A stretch of 64,000 nt of DNA from Streptomyces radiopugnans (GCF_900110735.1 NZ_FOET01000003.1:124001-188000); one strand, 5' to 3'; counted from the stretch's first letter, positions 24,538 through 33,834 are shown. The notes: generated by a model from the sequence alone, not told the origin. Made by a program: numbers and translations.

Positions 24538-25601
24538 GGTTCCATCCGCTTCGGGTCCGCGAGGTCGAGCGGCTCACGGACGACTCGGTGGCCGTGGCGT
24601 TCGAGGTGCCGCCCGAGCTGTACGACACCTTCCGCCACGTCCCGGGCCAGCACGTCACCCTGCGGCGCGAGGTGGACGGCACGGAGGTGCGCCGCACCTA
24701 CTCCGTCTGCTCCCCCGCCGTCCCCGCGCCCGCCGAGCCGGTGCTGCGGGTCGGCATCCGGCTGGTGGAGGGCGGCGCGTTCTCCACCCATGCCGTCAAG
24801 GGGCTGTCCGCCGGGGACACGGTCGATGTGATGCCCCCCACGGGCCGCTTCACCCTGCGTCCCCGTCCCGGCCGCTTCGCGGCGGTCGTCGGCGGAAGCG
24901 GCATCACACCGGTGCTGTCCATCGCCGCCACGCTGCTGGCCGAGGAGCCGGACGCCCGGTTCTGCCTGATCCGCACCGACCGCACCGCGGCGTCGGCGAT
25001 GTTCCTGGAGGAGGTCGCCGAGCTGAAGGACCGCCACCCGGACCGCTTCCACCTGGTGCACACGCTCTCCCGCGAGGAGCGCCAGGCGGGCCTGCCCACC
25101 GGGCGGCTCGACGCCGAGCGCCTGGCCGACCTGCTGCCCGCCCTGCTGCCGGTGCCCGAGGTGGACGGCTGGTTCCTGTGCGGGCCGCACGGCCTGGTCC
25201 GGGAGGCGGAGCGCGCGCTGGCGGCGCTCGGGGTCCCCGCCGCCGCGGTCCACCAGGAGATCTTCCATGTGGACGACGCCTCCCCGGCCGCCGAGAAGCG
25301 GAACGCCGCCCGTACCGCACCCGGCGGCTCGAAGCTCACCGCCACACTCGACGGCCGGATGGGCGTCTGGCCGGTCGGCGAGGGCGAGACGCTGCTGGAG
25401 ACGGTGCTGCGCAACCGCTCCGACGCGCCCTACGCCTGCAAGGGCGGGGTGTGCGGCACCTGCCGTGTACGGCTGGTCTCCGGCGAGGTGAGCATGGACC
25501 GCAACTTCGCCCTGGAACCGGAGGAGGTCTCGGCGGGGTACGTACTGGCCTGCCAGTCCCGGCCGGTCACCGAGGCCGTCGAGGTGGACTTCGACGCCTG
25601 A
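24534..25601 (+). CDS. paaE: phenylacetyl-CoA epoxidase reductase subunit PaaE
   Basis: 355 aa. The N-terminal ferredoxin-NADP reductase module has the FAD motif RRTYSVCS, the phosphate-binding GGSGITPVLSIAATLL and the C-terminal FLCGPHGLV. The C-terminal 2Fe-2S ferredoxin domain carries the ligands CKGGVCGTCR and a distal Cys in YVLACQSRP. It shuttles electrons from NADPH to the PaaA di-iron site. The GTG at 24534 overlaps the paaD stop as GTGA. It is the last gene of the operon; paaK, paaG, paaZ-type hydratase and thiolase genes are not present here. Confidence 0.94.
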   Translation: MRFHPLRVREVERLTDDSVAVAFEVPPELYDTFRHVPGQHVTLRREVDGTEVRRTYSVCSPAVPAPAEPVLRVGIRLVEGGAFSTHAVKGLSAGDTVDVMPPTGRFTLRPRPGRFAAVVGGSGITPVLSIAATLLAEEPDARFCLIRTDRTAASAMFLEEVAELKDRHPDRFHLVHTLSREERQAGLPTGRLDAERLADLLPALLPVPEVDGWFLCGPHGLVREAERALAALGVPAAAVHQEIFHVDDASPAAEKRNAARTAPGGSKLTATLDGRMGVWPVGEGETLLETVLRNRSDAPYACKGGVCGTCRVRLVSGEVSMDRNFALEPEEVSAGYVLACQSRPVTEAVEVDFDA

Positions 25602-25795
25602 CGGGCCCCGGCAGGTCCTGTGACGGCCCCCGACAGGCACTGAGGCCCCTCGTACGGCCCTCCCGTACAGCCGGTGGGCCCGGCCGCTCCCGACCCCCGC
25701 GCCGGGCCCCTCGCCGCACGTCCCACGCCTCACGGCGCACATCTCACGGCACGCAATTCCACGGCGTGCGCCACAGCGTCCCCCGGCGCCGCGCA

Positions 25796-26137
25796 TCACG
25801 CCACGTGGGCGGGCCCCTGCCCGTCGTTCACCAGCGGCTTCCCGGCCGCCTCCCAGGCCAGCATGCCGCCGTCGACGTTCACCGCGTCGATGCCCTGCCC
25901 CAGCAGGTACCGCGTGACCTGCGCCGACCGGCCGCCGACCCGGCAGACCACGTACACCCGCCGGTCCGCGGCCTTCTCGGTCACCTCGCCGAACCGCTCC
26001 ACGAACTCGCTCATCGGCACGTGCAGAGCCTCCTCGGCGTGCCCGGCCGCCCACTCGTCGTCCTCCCGGACGTCCAGCAGAAGGCCCTCCGGCGGCACCT
26101 CCGTGACCTCCACCGAAGGAATCCGGCCGTACTGCAT
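25796..26137 (-). CDS. single-domain rhodanese-like sulfurtransferase
   Basis: 113 aa. One rhodanese domain with the active loop CRVGGRS, Cys65 being the sulfur carrier, preceded by LLLDVREDDEWAAGHAEEALHVPM and followed by RYLLGQGIDAVNVDGGMLAWEAAGKPL. It could move sulfane sulfur or detoxify cyanide or thiols; small stand-alone members are usually carriers. The ATG at 26137 follows GAGAGGGG. It is convergent with paaE and 93 nt downstream of the J-like gene, with which it may form an operon. Confidence 0.88.
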   Translation of the reverse strand: MQYGRIPSVEVTEVPPEGLLLDVREDDEWAAGHAEEALHVPMSEFVERFGEVTEKAADRRVYVVCRVGGRSAQVTRYLLGQGIDAVNVDGGMLAWEAAGKPLVNDGQGPAHVA

Positions 26138-26230
26138 CAGGTCACACCCCTCTCACCGGCCCCGGCCCCCCGGCGCCGTCTCGCACGCTCCGCACACTCC
26201 GGCCGCCGGTCCGGCCGGCCGCCCACGAAC

Positions 26231-27160
26231 CTAACCCGCCCGTCCGGGCTCCTCGCCCCATCCCGTCCATCCCGTCTCCCCCGCATGACCCGTCCGGCCC
26301 GCACGGCCGGTCAGCTCGGCCAGACGCGCCTCCTTCTCGGCGATCCGCTCACGCAGCCGCCCGGCGATCTCCTCCAGCAGGCCGTCCGGGTCCTCGGGCG
26401 CCAGCTTCAGCATGGAGCCGATCGCGCCCTCCTCCAGCTCCGCGGCGGCCGCGGCGAGCATCTCCTTGCGCCGCGCCAGCCACTCCAGACGCGCGTACAG
26501 CTCCTCGCCGCGAGCGGCCTCCCGCTCCCTCACGGTCGGAGGCCCGGCGGCCCACTCCTCGGCCAGCGCGGCGAGCGCCTCCTCGTCCCCGTCGGAGTAC
26601 GCCTTGTTCGCCCGGGTCATGAACTCCTCACGCCGCCCGCGCTCCGCGTCGTCCTGCACCAGGTCCGGATGCGCCGAGCGCACCAGTTCCCGGTACAGGC
26701 GTCTGGCCCGCTCACTGGGCCGCACCCGCTCCGGGGGCCGCACCCGCTGCCCGGTGAGCATCGCGACGGCCTCCGGCGGCAGCCCGGCGGAGTCCATCCA
26801 CCCCTGGTACAGCTCCTCCACGGCCGGCATCGGCAGGAAGGAGGCGCGTGCCTCACGAGCCCTGCGCAGATCCCCGGGGTCGCCGGTGCACGCGGCCACC
26901 GCCTCGGCGATCAGGACGTCCAGCTCCTCGATCCGGCCGTACAGCGGGCCGAGCCGCTGCTCGTGCAACCGGGAGAAGTTCTCCACCTCGACCCGGAAGG
27001 TCTCCACGGCGATCTCGTACTCGATCAGCGCCCTCTCGGCCGCGCGCACGGCCCGCTCCAGACGCTCGACGGCCTCCCCGTCGTTCCTCGGGGCGGCCTC
27101 TGACGCGTCCTGCGGCTCGTGCCCGGCCTGCCGGGCTTCCTGCTGGGCTTCCGGATCCAC
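26231..27160 (-). CDS. J-domain-like protein with flanking coiled coils
   Basis: 309 aa, not a known DnaJ. Residues 30-90 form a heptad-rich helix (VERLERAVRAAERALIEYEI and onward). Residues 150-190 resemble helices II and III of a J domain, with RRLYRELVRSAHPDLVQDDA containing the HPD tripeptide at 164-166, then FMTRANKAYSDGDEEALAAL. The C-terminal third is another charged helix with RRKEMLAAAAAELE and LRERIAEKEARLAEL. No glycine-rich or zinc domain follows, so if it works with an Hsp70 it would recruit it to a partner rather than act as a general cochaperone. The GTG at 27160 has GAGGAAG 3 nt upstream. Function is inferred. Confidence 0.7.
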   Translation of the reverse strand: MDPEAQQEARQAGHEPQDASEAAPRNDGEAVERLERAVRAAERALIEYEIAVETFRVEVENFSRLHEQRLGPLYGRIEELDVLIAEAVAACTGDPGDLRRAREARASFLPMPAVEELYQGWMDSAGLPPEAVAMLTGQRVRPPERVRPSERARRLYRELVRSAHPDLVQDDAERGRREEFMTRANKAYSDGDEEALAALAEEWAAGPPTVREREAARGEELYARLEWLARRKEMLAAAAAELEEGAIGSMLKLAPEDPDGLLEEIAGRLRERIAEKEARLAELTGRAGRTGHAGETGWTGWGEEPGRAG

Positions 27161-27423
27161 GGGCTTCCTCGCGACGGCGTTCCACTGCGCCCCGGCCCTG
27201 ACCGGGACCCTGACCGGGATTCACGCCGCCGTCCGGCCGGGGAGGCTCCCTGGCCGGACGGCGGCACCACCCGGCCAGCCTACGGCTCCCCGGGCCCGGG
27301 CCTCACACCCCCGCCCCCGCCCCGGCCCCCACAGCCGACCCCGCACTCAGCCCTCCACACCCGGTCACCGCGCCCGGCCCCACAACCGGCCCCCGGCAAC
27401 CGCGGCCCCCTCGGCCCCGGCCC

Positions 27424-28824
27424 TCAGACGTCCCGCTCGGCCGGCAGCCGCCCGGCGCGCACGGCGGCCGCCAGCTCCGCGTGGTCCCTCTCGGTACGGT
27501 CGGCGTAGGCCACCGCGAAGGCGGCAACCGCCTCGTCCAGCTCCTCCGACTTGCCGCAGTACCCCGCCAGCAGCCGCGGATCGGCGCTGTGGGAGTGCGC
27601 GCGGGCCAGCAGGGCCCCGGTCATCCGCGCGTAGTCGTCGATCTCGCCGGCGCCCAGCGCCACCGGGTCCACGCTGCCCTTGCGGTTGCGGAACTGCCGT
27701 ACCTGGTACGGCCGCCCCTCCACCGTCGTCCAGCCCAGCAGCGTGTCGGAGACCACCTGCATGCGCTGCTGCCCCAGCACCACCCGGCGCCCCTCGTGTC
27801 CCGGCTCCGGCCCGGTGATGCCCACCAGGGCCGTGTACGGCCGCAGCACCGACGGCCGCGCCTCCTTCACCTGGAGCACCAGCGGCCTGCCCCGGTGGTC
27901 CAGGAGCAGCACCACGTACGAGCGGGTGCCCACACTGCCGGTGCCCACGACCCGGAACGCCACGTCGTGGATCGCGTACCGCGCCAGCAGCGGCAGCCGG
28001 TCCTCCGGCAGCGTCCCCAGGTACTCCTCCAGCGAGGCGGCCACGGCAGCCGCCTCCGCGTCGGACGCCCTGCGCAGCACCGGCGGGGCGTCCACGAAGA
28101 CCCGGCCGCCGTCGGCGGTCTCCCGGGTGGACTTGGCGGCGAAGCGCGCGCTGGTGTTGCGCCGGGCCTTCTCCGCGACCCGCCGGAGGGTGCCCAGCAG
28201 GTCGTGGGCGTCGGCGTGCGAGACGAGCTCCTCGTCGGCGACGGCGTTCCAGGCGTCGGCCGCCGGCATCCCCGCCAGCAGCCGCAGGGTGTGCCGGTAC
28301 GCGCCGGCCGCGTCGTACGCGGCCGCCCGGCACACGTCCTCGTCCGCCCCCGCCTCGCGCCCGGCCAGCACCAGGGAGGCGGCCAGCCGCTTGAGGTCCC
28401 ACTCCCAGGGGCCGCGCACGGTCTCGTCGAAGTCGTTCAGATCGATGGTCAGGCCGCCGCGGGCGTCGCCGTAGAGACCGAAGTTCGCGGCGTGCGCGTC
28501 ACCGCAGATCTGCGCGCCGACACCGGTGGTGGGCGTGCCGTGCGCCAGGTCGTACGCCATCAGCCCGGCGGAGCCGCGCAGGAAGGCGAAGGGAGAGGCG
28601 GCCATCCGGCCGATCCGGATCGGCACCAGTTCCGCGATCCGGTCCCGGTTGGACTCCTCCACGGCGGCCACCGCGTCCGGCCGCCCCGGGCTCGCGGAGA
28701 ACTCCGCGTGCGCGCGCCTGGGCACCGCCTCCCGCAGCGCCCTGCCCTCCCGCTTCGGCGCCCGCGGACTCCGCCGGTCCGCGAAACCCGGCACATACGG
28801 CAGCCGCTCGTCCACGGCCCCCAC
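27424..28824 (-). CDS. DUF2252 family protein
   Basis: 466 aa, the full length of the family. Landmarks are RPDAVAAVEESNRDRIAELVPIR, then FLRGSAGLMAYDLA, the paired motifs ICGDAHAANFG (106-116) and IDLNDFDETVRGPWEWDLKRL (127-147), VGSVGTRSYVVLL and LQVKEARPS. The GDAH and NDFDE motifs recall the catalytic and metal-binding loops of kinase-like phosphotransferases, so an uncharacterised small-molecule kinase is a fair guess, but no activity is established. The GTG at 28824 is the first plausible start; a second GTG three codons on is an alternative. It lies 263 nt upstream of the J-like gene. Confidence 0.88.
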   Translation of the reverse strand: MGAVDERLPYVPGFADRRSPRAPKREGRALREAVPRRAHAEFSASPGRPDAVAAVEESNRDRIAELVPIRIGRMAASPFAFLRGSAGLMAYDLAHGTPTTGVGAQICGDAHAANFGLYGDARGGLTIDLNDFDETVRGPWEWDLKRLAASLVLAGREAGADEDVCRAAAYDAAGAYRHTLRLLAGMPAADAWNAVADEELVSHADAHDLLGTLRRVAEKARRNTSARFAAKSTRETADGGRVFVDAPPVLRRASDAEAAAVAASLEEYLGTLPEDRLPLLARYAIHDVAFRVVGTGSVGTRSYVVLLLDHRGRPLVLQVKEARPSVLRPYTALVGITGPEPGHEGRRVVLGQQRMQVVSDTLLGWTTVEGRPYQVRQFRNRKGSVDPVALGAGEIDDYARMTGALLARAHSHSADPRLLAGYCGKSEELDEAVAAFAVAYADRTERDHAELAAAVRAGRLPAERDV

Positions 28825-29013
28825 CCCCTGCGACTTACCAGCGGACGGCGTCCGGCCGGCACCGAGTGGGCCGGCCCGCGCCGACCGCGACGATCAGCGG
28901 GTTCGAAGGTACCCCCGTCCCCGGCGCCGGGCAGCCCCCGCGGCAGCCCGCATCGCTCCGCACCGGCCGCATCGATCGGCACCGGCCCGGAACCGCGCCC
29001 CGGCCGAAAACGA

Positions 29014-29057
29014 AGCGAGCCTCTCACGGTGACCTTCATCACCGTGAGAGGCTCGCT
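29014..29057 (-). terminator. terminator of tRNA-Leu, perfect 19-bp hairpin
   Basis: Arms 29014-29032 and 29039-29057 are perfect inverted repeats around a 6-nt loop. Read on the minus strand, the hairpin begins 5 nt after the tRNA-Leu 3' end and is followed by a short T-rich stretch (TTCGTTTTC), so it works as an intrinsic terminator for the tRNA. Confidence 0.9.
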
Positions 29058-29062
29058 CTCTG

Positions 29063-29146
29063 TGCGCGAGGGGGGAGTTGAACCCCCACGCCCTTTCGGG
29101 CACTGGAACCTGAATCCAGCGCGTCTGCCTATTCCGCCACCCGCGC
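29063..29146 (-). tRNA. tRNA-Leu (CAG anticodon)
   Basis: 84 nt. The minus strand folds as a class II tRNA: the acceptor stem starts GCGCGGG and pairs with CTCGCGC, with discriminator A. The anticodon stem CTGGA/TCCAG has the loop TTCAGGT, so the anticodon is CAG. A variable arm (GCCCGAAAGGGC) is present and the T loop reads GTTCAAC. The CCA end is not encoded. It would read CUG, the most used leucine codon at this GC content. Confidence 0.95.
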
Positions 29147-29469
29147 ATGGGTGTTGCCGCTTTGATTCTCCCACACTTCCCGGACTGCTCTCGTCCGGTC
29201 CGGCGGGATCGCCTGGCGACACACAGAACATTAGCACGCTGTCCGGGGTGGTCTCACACCCGTATCGACCGCCCACGGTTTGGGACACTGGTCCCGTGCC
29301 ACCTCTACGATCCGTGTGAGGGTTGACACCCGCGCGCCGGGCCCCGGTGGGGAACCAGCCGTTCTCGCCGCGCGTGGATACGATCAGTAAGCAGTATCGA
29401 AAGGCAACGCGTCGTGTGCGACCGCGACCGGCGCACTAGAGCCGTGGGCATCGGGGAAGGAGGTGCACC
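29147..29469. promoter_or_regulatory. divergent promoter region between tRNA-Leu and fhaA
   Basis: 323 bp without a gene. It is less GC-rich than its surroundings and must hold the tRNA-Leu promoter on the minus strand and the fhaA operon promoter on the plus strand. A TTGACA lies at about 29324, but I see no convincing -10 at the right spacing; a TACGAT at about 29387 could be a -10 with a poor -35. Confidence 0.45.
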
Positions 29470-30285
29470 GTGGGAGTTCTGAAGCGCTTCGAGCAGCGTC
29501 TCGAGGGCCTCGTCAACGGCACCTTCGCCAAGGTGTTCAAGTCCGAGGTGCAACCCGTCGAGATCGCGGGCGCCCTCCAGCGCGAGTGCGACAACAACGC
29601 CACCATCTGGAACCGGGAGCGGACGGTCGTTCCCAACGACTTCATCGTCCAGCTCAGCGCCCCGGACTTCGAGCGCCTCAGCCCCTACGCCGGGCAGCTC
29701 GGCGACGAGCTGGCCGGCATGGTGCGCGAGTACGCCAAGCAGCAGCGCTACACGTTCATGGGATCGGTCAAGGTCGGCCTGGAGCGGGCCGACGACCTCG
29801 ACACCGGCCTGTACCGGGTGCGCAGCCGCACCCTCGCCTCAAGCACCTCCCAGCACCAGTCCCCGCAGGGCGCACCGCCTCCCGGACAGGCCCCCGGCGC
29901 CCCCGGCGGTTACGGATACCCGCCCCAGCGCCCGGCCGGGCCGCCGCCCATGCCGGCCGGTCCGCCCCCCGGGCACGCCCCCGGCGCCCCGATGCCGCCC
30001 GCCCAGACCCGCCGCTGGATCGAGATCAACGGCACCCGCCACCAGATCTCCCGCCCCACCATGGTGCTGGGCCGCTCCACCGAGACCGACGTGCGGATCG
30101 ACGACCCCGGCGTCTCGCGGCGCCACTGCGAGATCCGGTCCGGAAACCCCTCGACGATCCAGGATCTGGGATCCACAAACGGCATCGTGGTGGACGGACA
30201 GCACACCACGCGCGCTACGCTCCGCGACGGCTCACGCATCGTCGTGGGCAGCACCACGATCATTTACCGGCAAGCCGAAGGGTGA
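29470..30285 (+). CDS. fhaA: FHA domain protein with DUF3662 domain (FhaA)
   Basis: 271 aa. The N-terminal DUF3662 domain (1-115) begins LKRFEQRLEGLVNGTFAKVFKSEV and contains VVPNDFIVQLSAPDFERL. A Pro/Gly-rich linker follows, then the FHA domain (about 181-265) with GRS at 201-203, SRRHCEI starting at 216 and LGSTNG at 233-238. Such domains bind phosphothreonine, in this setting on PknB-type kinases or their substrates; mycobacterial FhaA controls peptidoglycan synthesis. The GTG at 29470 follows a near-perfect GGAAGGAGGTG. It is first in the operon fhaA-fhaB-pstP-rodA-pbpA-pknB. Confidence 0.93.
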   Translation: MGVLKRFEQRLEGLVNGTFAKVFKSEVQPVEIAGALQRECDNNATIWNRERTVVPNDFIVQLSAPDFERLSPYAGQLGDELAGMVREYAKQQRYTFMGSVKVGLERADDLDTGLYRVRSRTLASSTSQHQSPQGAPPPGQAPGAPGGYGYPPQRPAGPPPMPAGPPPGHAPGAPMPPAQTRRWIEINGTRHQISRPTMVLGRSTETDVRIDDPGVSRRHCEIRSGNPSTIQDLGSTNGIVVDGQHTTRATLRDGSRIVVGSTTIIYRQAEG

Positions 30286-30295
30286 AGCGGGGGCA

Positions 30296-30796
30296 ATGTC
30301 AGAGCTGACCCTGACGGTCATGCGGTTGGGTTTTCTCGCCGTACTGTGGCTGTTCGTCATCATGACCATGCAGGTCATCAGGAGCGACCTCTTCGGCACC
30401 CGCGTGACCCAGCGCACGGCCCGCCGCGCCGAGGCCCAGCGTCCTCCCCAGCCGCGCCAGGCCCCGCAGCAGGCGGCCCGCGGCGGGCGGCAGCGCCGCG
30501 GCGCCCCGACCAAACTGGTGGTCACCGAGGGGTCGCTCACCGGCACCACCGTGGCCCTCCAGGGCCAGACCATCACGCTCGGCCGGGCCCACGACTCGAC
30601 GATCGTGCTGGACGACGACTACGCCTCCAGCCGCCACGCCAGGATCTACCCGGACCGCGACGGCCAGTGGATCGTCGAGGACCTGGGCTCCACCAACGGC
30701 ACGTACCTGGACCGGACCCGGCTCACCACACCGACACCGATCCCGCCCGGTGCGCCGATCCGCATCGGCAAGACGGTCATCGAGCTGCGGAAGTAG
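30296..30796 (+). CDS. fhaB: membrane-anchored FHA domain protein (FhaB/FipA type)
   Basis: 166 aa. An N-terminal membrane helix (about 5-27, VMRLGFLAVLWLFVIMTMQVI) is followed by a basic Gln/Pro/Arg linker. The FHA domain (about 74-160) has LGRAHDSTI, SSRHARIYP with the phosphothreonine-binding Ser/Arg/His, and LGSTNGTYL. In mycobacteria this protein joins FtsZ and FtsQ at the septum in a phosphorylation-dependent way; a similar role here is inferred. Its ATG lies 10 nt after fhaA. Confidence 0.92.
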   Translation: MSELTLTVMRLGFLAVLWLFVIMTMQVIRSDLFGTRVTQRTARRAEAQRPPQPRQAPQQAARGGRQRRGAPTKLVVTEGSLTGTTVALQGQTITLGRAHDSTIVLDDDYASSRHARIYPDRDGQWIVEDLGSTNGTYLDRTRLTTPTPIPPGAPIRIGKTVIELRK

Positions 30797-30830
30797 TGAA
30801 CGCGACCATGACGACCGGAGGGTGGGCACC

Positions 30831-32408
30831 GTGCGGATGTACCCGGAGCCGACGGGCGAGGTGCGCATGAGTCTGTCACTGCGCTTCGCCGCCGGATCGC
30901 ACAGAGGCATGATCCGCGAGGGCAACGAGGACTCCGGTTACGCCGGTCCGCGGCTGCTCGCGATCGCCGACGGGATGGGCGGCCAGGCCGCCGGCGAGGT
31001 CGCCAGCTCGGAGGTGATCTCGATCCTCGTGCAGCTGGACGACGACGTCCCCGGCTCCGACCTGCTCACCTCGCTCGGCACCGCGGTGCAGCGCGCCAAC
31101 GAGCAGCTGCGCGTCATGGTCGAGGAGGACCCCCAGCTGGAGGGCATGGGCACCACGCTCACCGCCCTGCTGTGGACGGGCCGGCGGCTCGGCCTGGTGC
31201 ACGTCGGCGACTCCCGCGCGTACCTGCTGCGCGACGGCCGGCTCACCCAGATCACCCAGGACCACACCTGGGTCCAGCGCCTGGTGGACGAGGGCCGGAT
31301 CACCGAGGAGGAGGCCACCACCCACCCGCAGCGCTCCCTGCTGATGCGCGCGCTGGGCAGCGGCGACCACGTGGAGCCCGACCTGTCCATCCGCGAGGTG
31401 CGGGCCGGTGACCGCTACCTGCTGTGCTCCGACGGCCTGTCCGGCGTCGTCAGCCACCAGACGATGGAGGAGACCCTCGCCGCCCACCAAGAGCCGCACG
31501 AGACCGTGCAGGAGCTGATCCAGCTCGCCCTGCGCGGCGGCGGCCCCGACAACATCACCTGCATCGTCGCGGACGTCCTGGACGTCGGCGACGACACCCT
31601 CGCCGGCCGGCTCAACGACACCCCGGTCATCGTCGGCGCCGTCGCCGAGAACCAGCAGCAGCTCGGCGACCCCGGCACCCTCCAGACCCCCGCCGCCCGC
31701 GCCGCCGAACTCGGCCGCGGCGGCGTGCCGCAGCAGCAGTCGCCCGAGGGCCCGCAGGGGAGCTTCGGCCCGCCCGGCAGCGGTGGCGCCACCCCGCCCG
31801 CCGGGGCGTTCGGCGCGTACGCCGAGGGCGACTTCACCAAGCCCCGCAAGCGTTTCAGGTGGCTAAAGCGGATCTTCCTCGGCCTGCTCGTCCTCGGCCT
31901 GCTCGGCGGCGGCCTGTACGGCGCCCACAGGTGGACCCAGACGCAGTTCTACGTCGGGGCCGACGGCGACCGCGTCGCGATCTACCGCGGCATCAGCCAG
32001 AAGCTGGGGTGGCTGCGGCTGAGCGAGGTCGAGCGGAACTCCTCCGTCGAACTCAAGTACCTTCCCACCTACCAGCGCAACGAGGTCGAGGCCGGCATCT
32101 CCATGGACAGCCTCGCCCAGGCGGAGGACCGGCTGGAGAAGCTGGCGGAGCAGGCCGAGGTCTGCGAGATCGTCGCCGCCCAGCGCAGGGAGAAGGAGCG
32201 CGCGGAGGCGCAGGCCGACGAGAGCGGCTCCGCCCGCGGCGGCGCCGGGGCCGGCGAGCGCTCCGAGCCGTCCACCTCCCCCGCCCCGACTGCAACCTCC
32301 CTCAACTCCGCCGCCACCGCCAGCACCAAGAGCCCGACCGCTCCCACCCCCGGCCCCACCCTTCCGGAGGAGCAGCAGAGGCTCGCCAAGCAGTGCACCA
32401 CGTCATAG
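30831..32408 (+). CDS. pstP: PP2C-type Ser/Thr phosphatase PstP
   Basis: 525 aa from the GTG at 30831, which has GGAGGG 8 nt upstream; ATG codons at 30837 and 30867 are alternatives. The cytoplasmic PPM domain (about 13-250) has the metal-binding motifs REGNEDS, ADGMGG (46-51), VHVGDSRAYL, LLCSDGLSG and GGGPDNITCIV. A Gln/Pro-rich linker and one membrane helix (IFLGLLVLGLLGGGLYGAHR) lead to an extracytoplasmic domain. It removes phosphates from PknB-family kinases and their targets, closing the loop with the fhaA/fhaB readers and PknB encoded in the same operon. The Ser/Thr/Pro-rich tail is probably wall-exposed. Confidence 0.94.
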   Translation: MRMYPEPTGEVRMSLSLRFAAGSHRGMIREGNEDSGYAGPRLLAIADGMGGQAAGEVASSEVISILVQLDDDVPGSDLLTSLGTAVQRANEQLRVMVEEDPQLEGMGTTLTALLWTGRRLGLVHVGDSRAYLLRDGRLTQITQDHTWVQRLVDEGRITEEEATTHPQRSLLMRALGSGDHVEPDLSIREVRAGDRYLLCSDGLSGVVSHQTMEETLAAHQEPHETVQELIQLALRGGGPDNITCIVADVLDVGDDTLAGRLNDTPVIVGAVAENQQQLGDPGTLQTPAARAAELGRGGVPQQQSPEGPQGSFGPPGSGGATPPAGAFGAYAEGDFTKPRKRFRWLKRIFLGLLVLGLLGGGLYGAHRWTQTQFYVGADGDRVAIYRGISQKLGWLRLSEVERNSSVELKYLPTYQRNEVEAGISMDSLAQAEDRLEKLAEQAEVCEIVAAQRREKERAEAQADESGSARGGAGAGERSEPSTSPAPTATSLNSAATASTKSPTAPTPGPTLPEEQQRLAKQCTTS

Positions 32409-32421
32409 GGGGCCGCACGCC

Positions 32422-33834
32422 ATGAGCACCAGTCACGCCACCGGGAACACCGGCAGCAACACGACGATCTCCCCCGGAGGTCTGCCCAGCCGCCGCAACA
32501 CCGAGCTGGCGATGCTCGTCTTCGCCGTGCTGATCCCGGTGTTCGCCTATGCCAACGTGGGCCTGGCCGTCAACGGCGAGATGCCCGCGGGCATGCTCGG
32601 CTACGGCCTCGGCCTCGGCCTGATGGCCGGTGTCGCCCACCTCGTGGTGCGCAGGTTCGCGCCGTACGCCGACCCGCTGATGCTGCCGATCGCCACGCTC
32701 CTCAACGGGCTGGGCCTGGTCCTGATCTGGCGGCTCGACCAGTCGGAGAGACTCGCCCTGCGCGGAGAGGGCGCCGCCGCGCCCAACCAGCTGATGTGGT
32801 CCGCGCTGGGGATAGCGCTCTTCCTGGCGGTGCTGGTCTTCCTCAAGGACCACCGCATCCTGCAGCGCTACACCTACATCTCCATGGTCGTCGCGCTGGT
32901 CCTGCTGATCCTGCCGATGTTCTTCCCGGCGGTCTACGGCGCGAAGATCTGGATCACCATCGGCGGGATGTCCATCCAGCCCGGCGAGTTCGCCAAGATC
33001 ATCATCGCGGTCTTCTTCGCCGGCTACCTGATGGTCAAGCGGGACGCCCTGGCACTGGCCAGCCGCCGCTTCCTGGGCCTGTACCTGCCGCGCGGCCGCG
33101 ACCTCGGCCCGATCCTGGTGATCTGGGCCCTGAGCGTGCTCATCCTGGTCTTCGAGACCGACCTGGGCACCTCGCTGCTCTTCTTCGGCCTCTTCGTCGT
33201 GATGCTCTACGTGGCCACCGAGCGCACCAGCTGGATCCTGTTCGGCCTCACCCTGGCCGTCGTCGGCGCGGTGGCCGTGGCCAGCTTCGAGCCCCATGTG
33301 CAGAGCCGCGTCCAGGACTGGCTCGACCCGTTCCACACCGTCCGCGAGACCGGTGACGTCAACCAGCCCGCGGCCGCCATGTGGGCCTTCGGCTCCGGCG
33401 GGATCCTCGGCGCGGGCCTGGGCCAGGGCCACTCCGACCTGATCGGCTTCGCCGCCAAGAGCGACTACATCTTCGCCACCGTCGGCGAGGAGCTGGGGCT
33501 GACCGGCGTCATGGCGATACTGCTGCTGTACGGCCTGCTGGTCGAGCGCGGCATCCGCACCGCCCTGGCGGCCCGCGACCCGTTCGGCAAGCTGCTGGCC
33601 GTCGGGCTGTCCGCGGCCTTCGCCATCCAGGTCTTCGTGGTGGCCGGCGGCGTGATGGCCCTGATCCCGCTGACCGGTATGACCATGCCCTTCATGGCGC
33701 AGGGCGGCTCGTCCGTCATCGCCAACTGGGCGCTGGTCGCGATCCTGCTGAAGATCAGCGACACCGCACGGCGTCCCGCCCCCGCTCCCGCGCCCTCACC
33801 CGATGTCGAGATGACCCAGGTGGTCCGATCGTGA
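32422..33834 (+). CDS. rodA: FtsW/RodA/SpoVE family peptidoglycan glycosyltransferase
   Basis: 470 aa with about 10-12 predicted membrane helices. SEDS family motifs are visible: MSIQPGEFAKIIIAVFFAGYL, DLGTSLLFFGLFVVML, the loop FAAKSDYIFATVGEELGLTG and the C-terminal MTMPFMAQGGSSVIANW. SEDS proteins polymerise lipid II and work with a class B penicillin-binding protein. The matching transpeptidase is encoded by the next gene, whose GTG overlaps this stop codon. Its place beside pbpA and pknB, rather than in the dcw cluster, argues for RodA rather than FtsW. Confidence 0.93.
   Translation: MSTSHATGNTGSNTTISPGGLPSRRNTELAMLVFAVLIPVFAYANVGLAVNGEMPAGMLGYGLGLGLMAGVAHLVVRRFAPYADPLMLPIATLLNGLGLVLIWRLDQSERLALRGEGAAAPNQLMWSALGIALFLAVLVFLKDHRILQRYTYISMVVALVLLILPMFFPAVYGAKIWITIGGMSIQPGEFAKIIIAVFFAGYLMVKRDALALASRRFLGLYLPRGRDLGPILVIWALSVLILVFETDLGTSLLFFGLFVVMLYVATERTSWILFGLTLAVVGAVAVASFEPHVQSRVQDWLDPFHTVRETGDVNQPAAAMWAFGSGGILGAGLGQGHSDLIGFAAKSDYIFATVGEELGLTGVMAILLLYGLLVERGIRTALAARDPFGKLLAVGLSAAFAIQVFVVAGGVMALIPLTGMTMPFMAQGGSSVIANWALVAILLKISDTARRPAPAPAPSPDVEMTQVVRS

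Noticed and set aside
29324..29360. TTGACA upstream of fhaA as a promoter -35
   Set aside because: No TANNNT lies at 16-19 nt; the downstream bases are all G and C.
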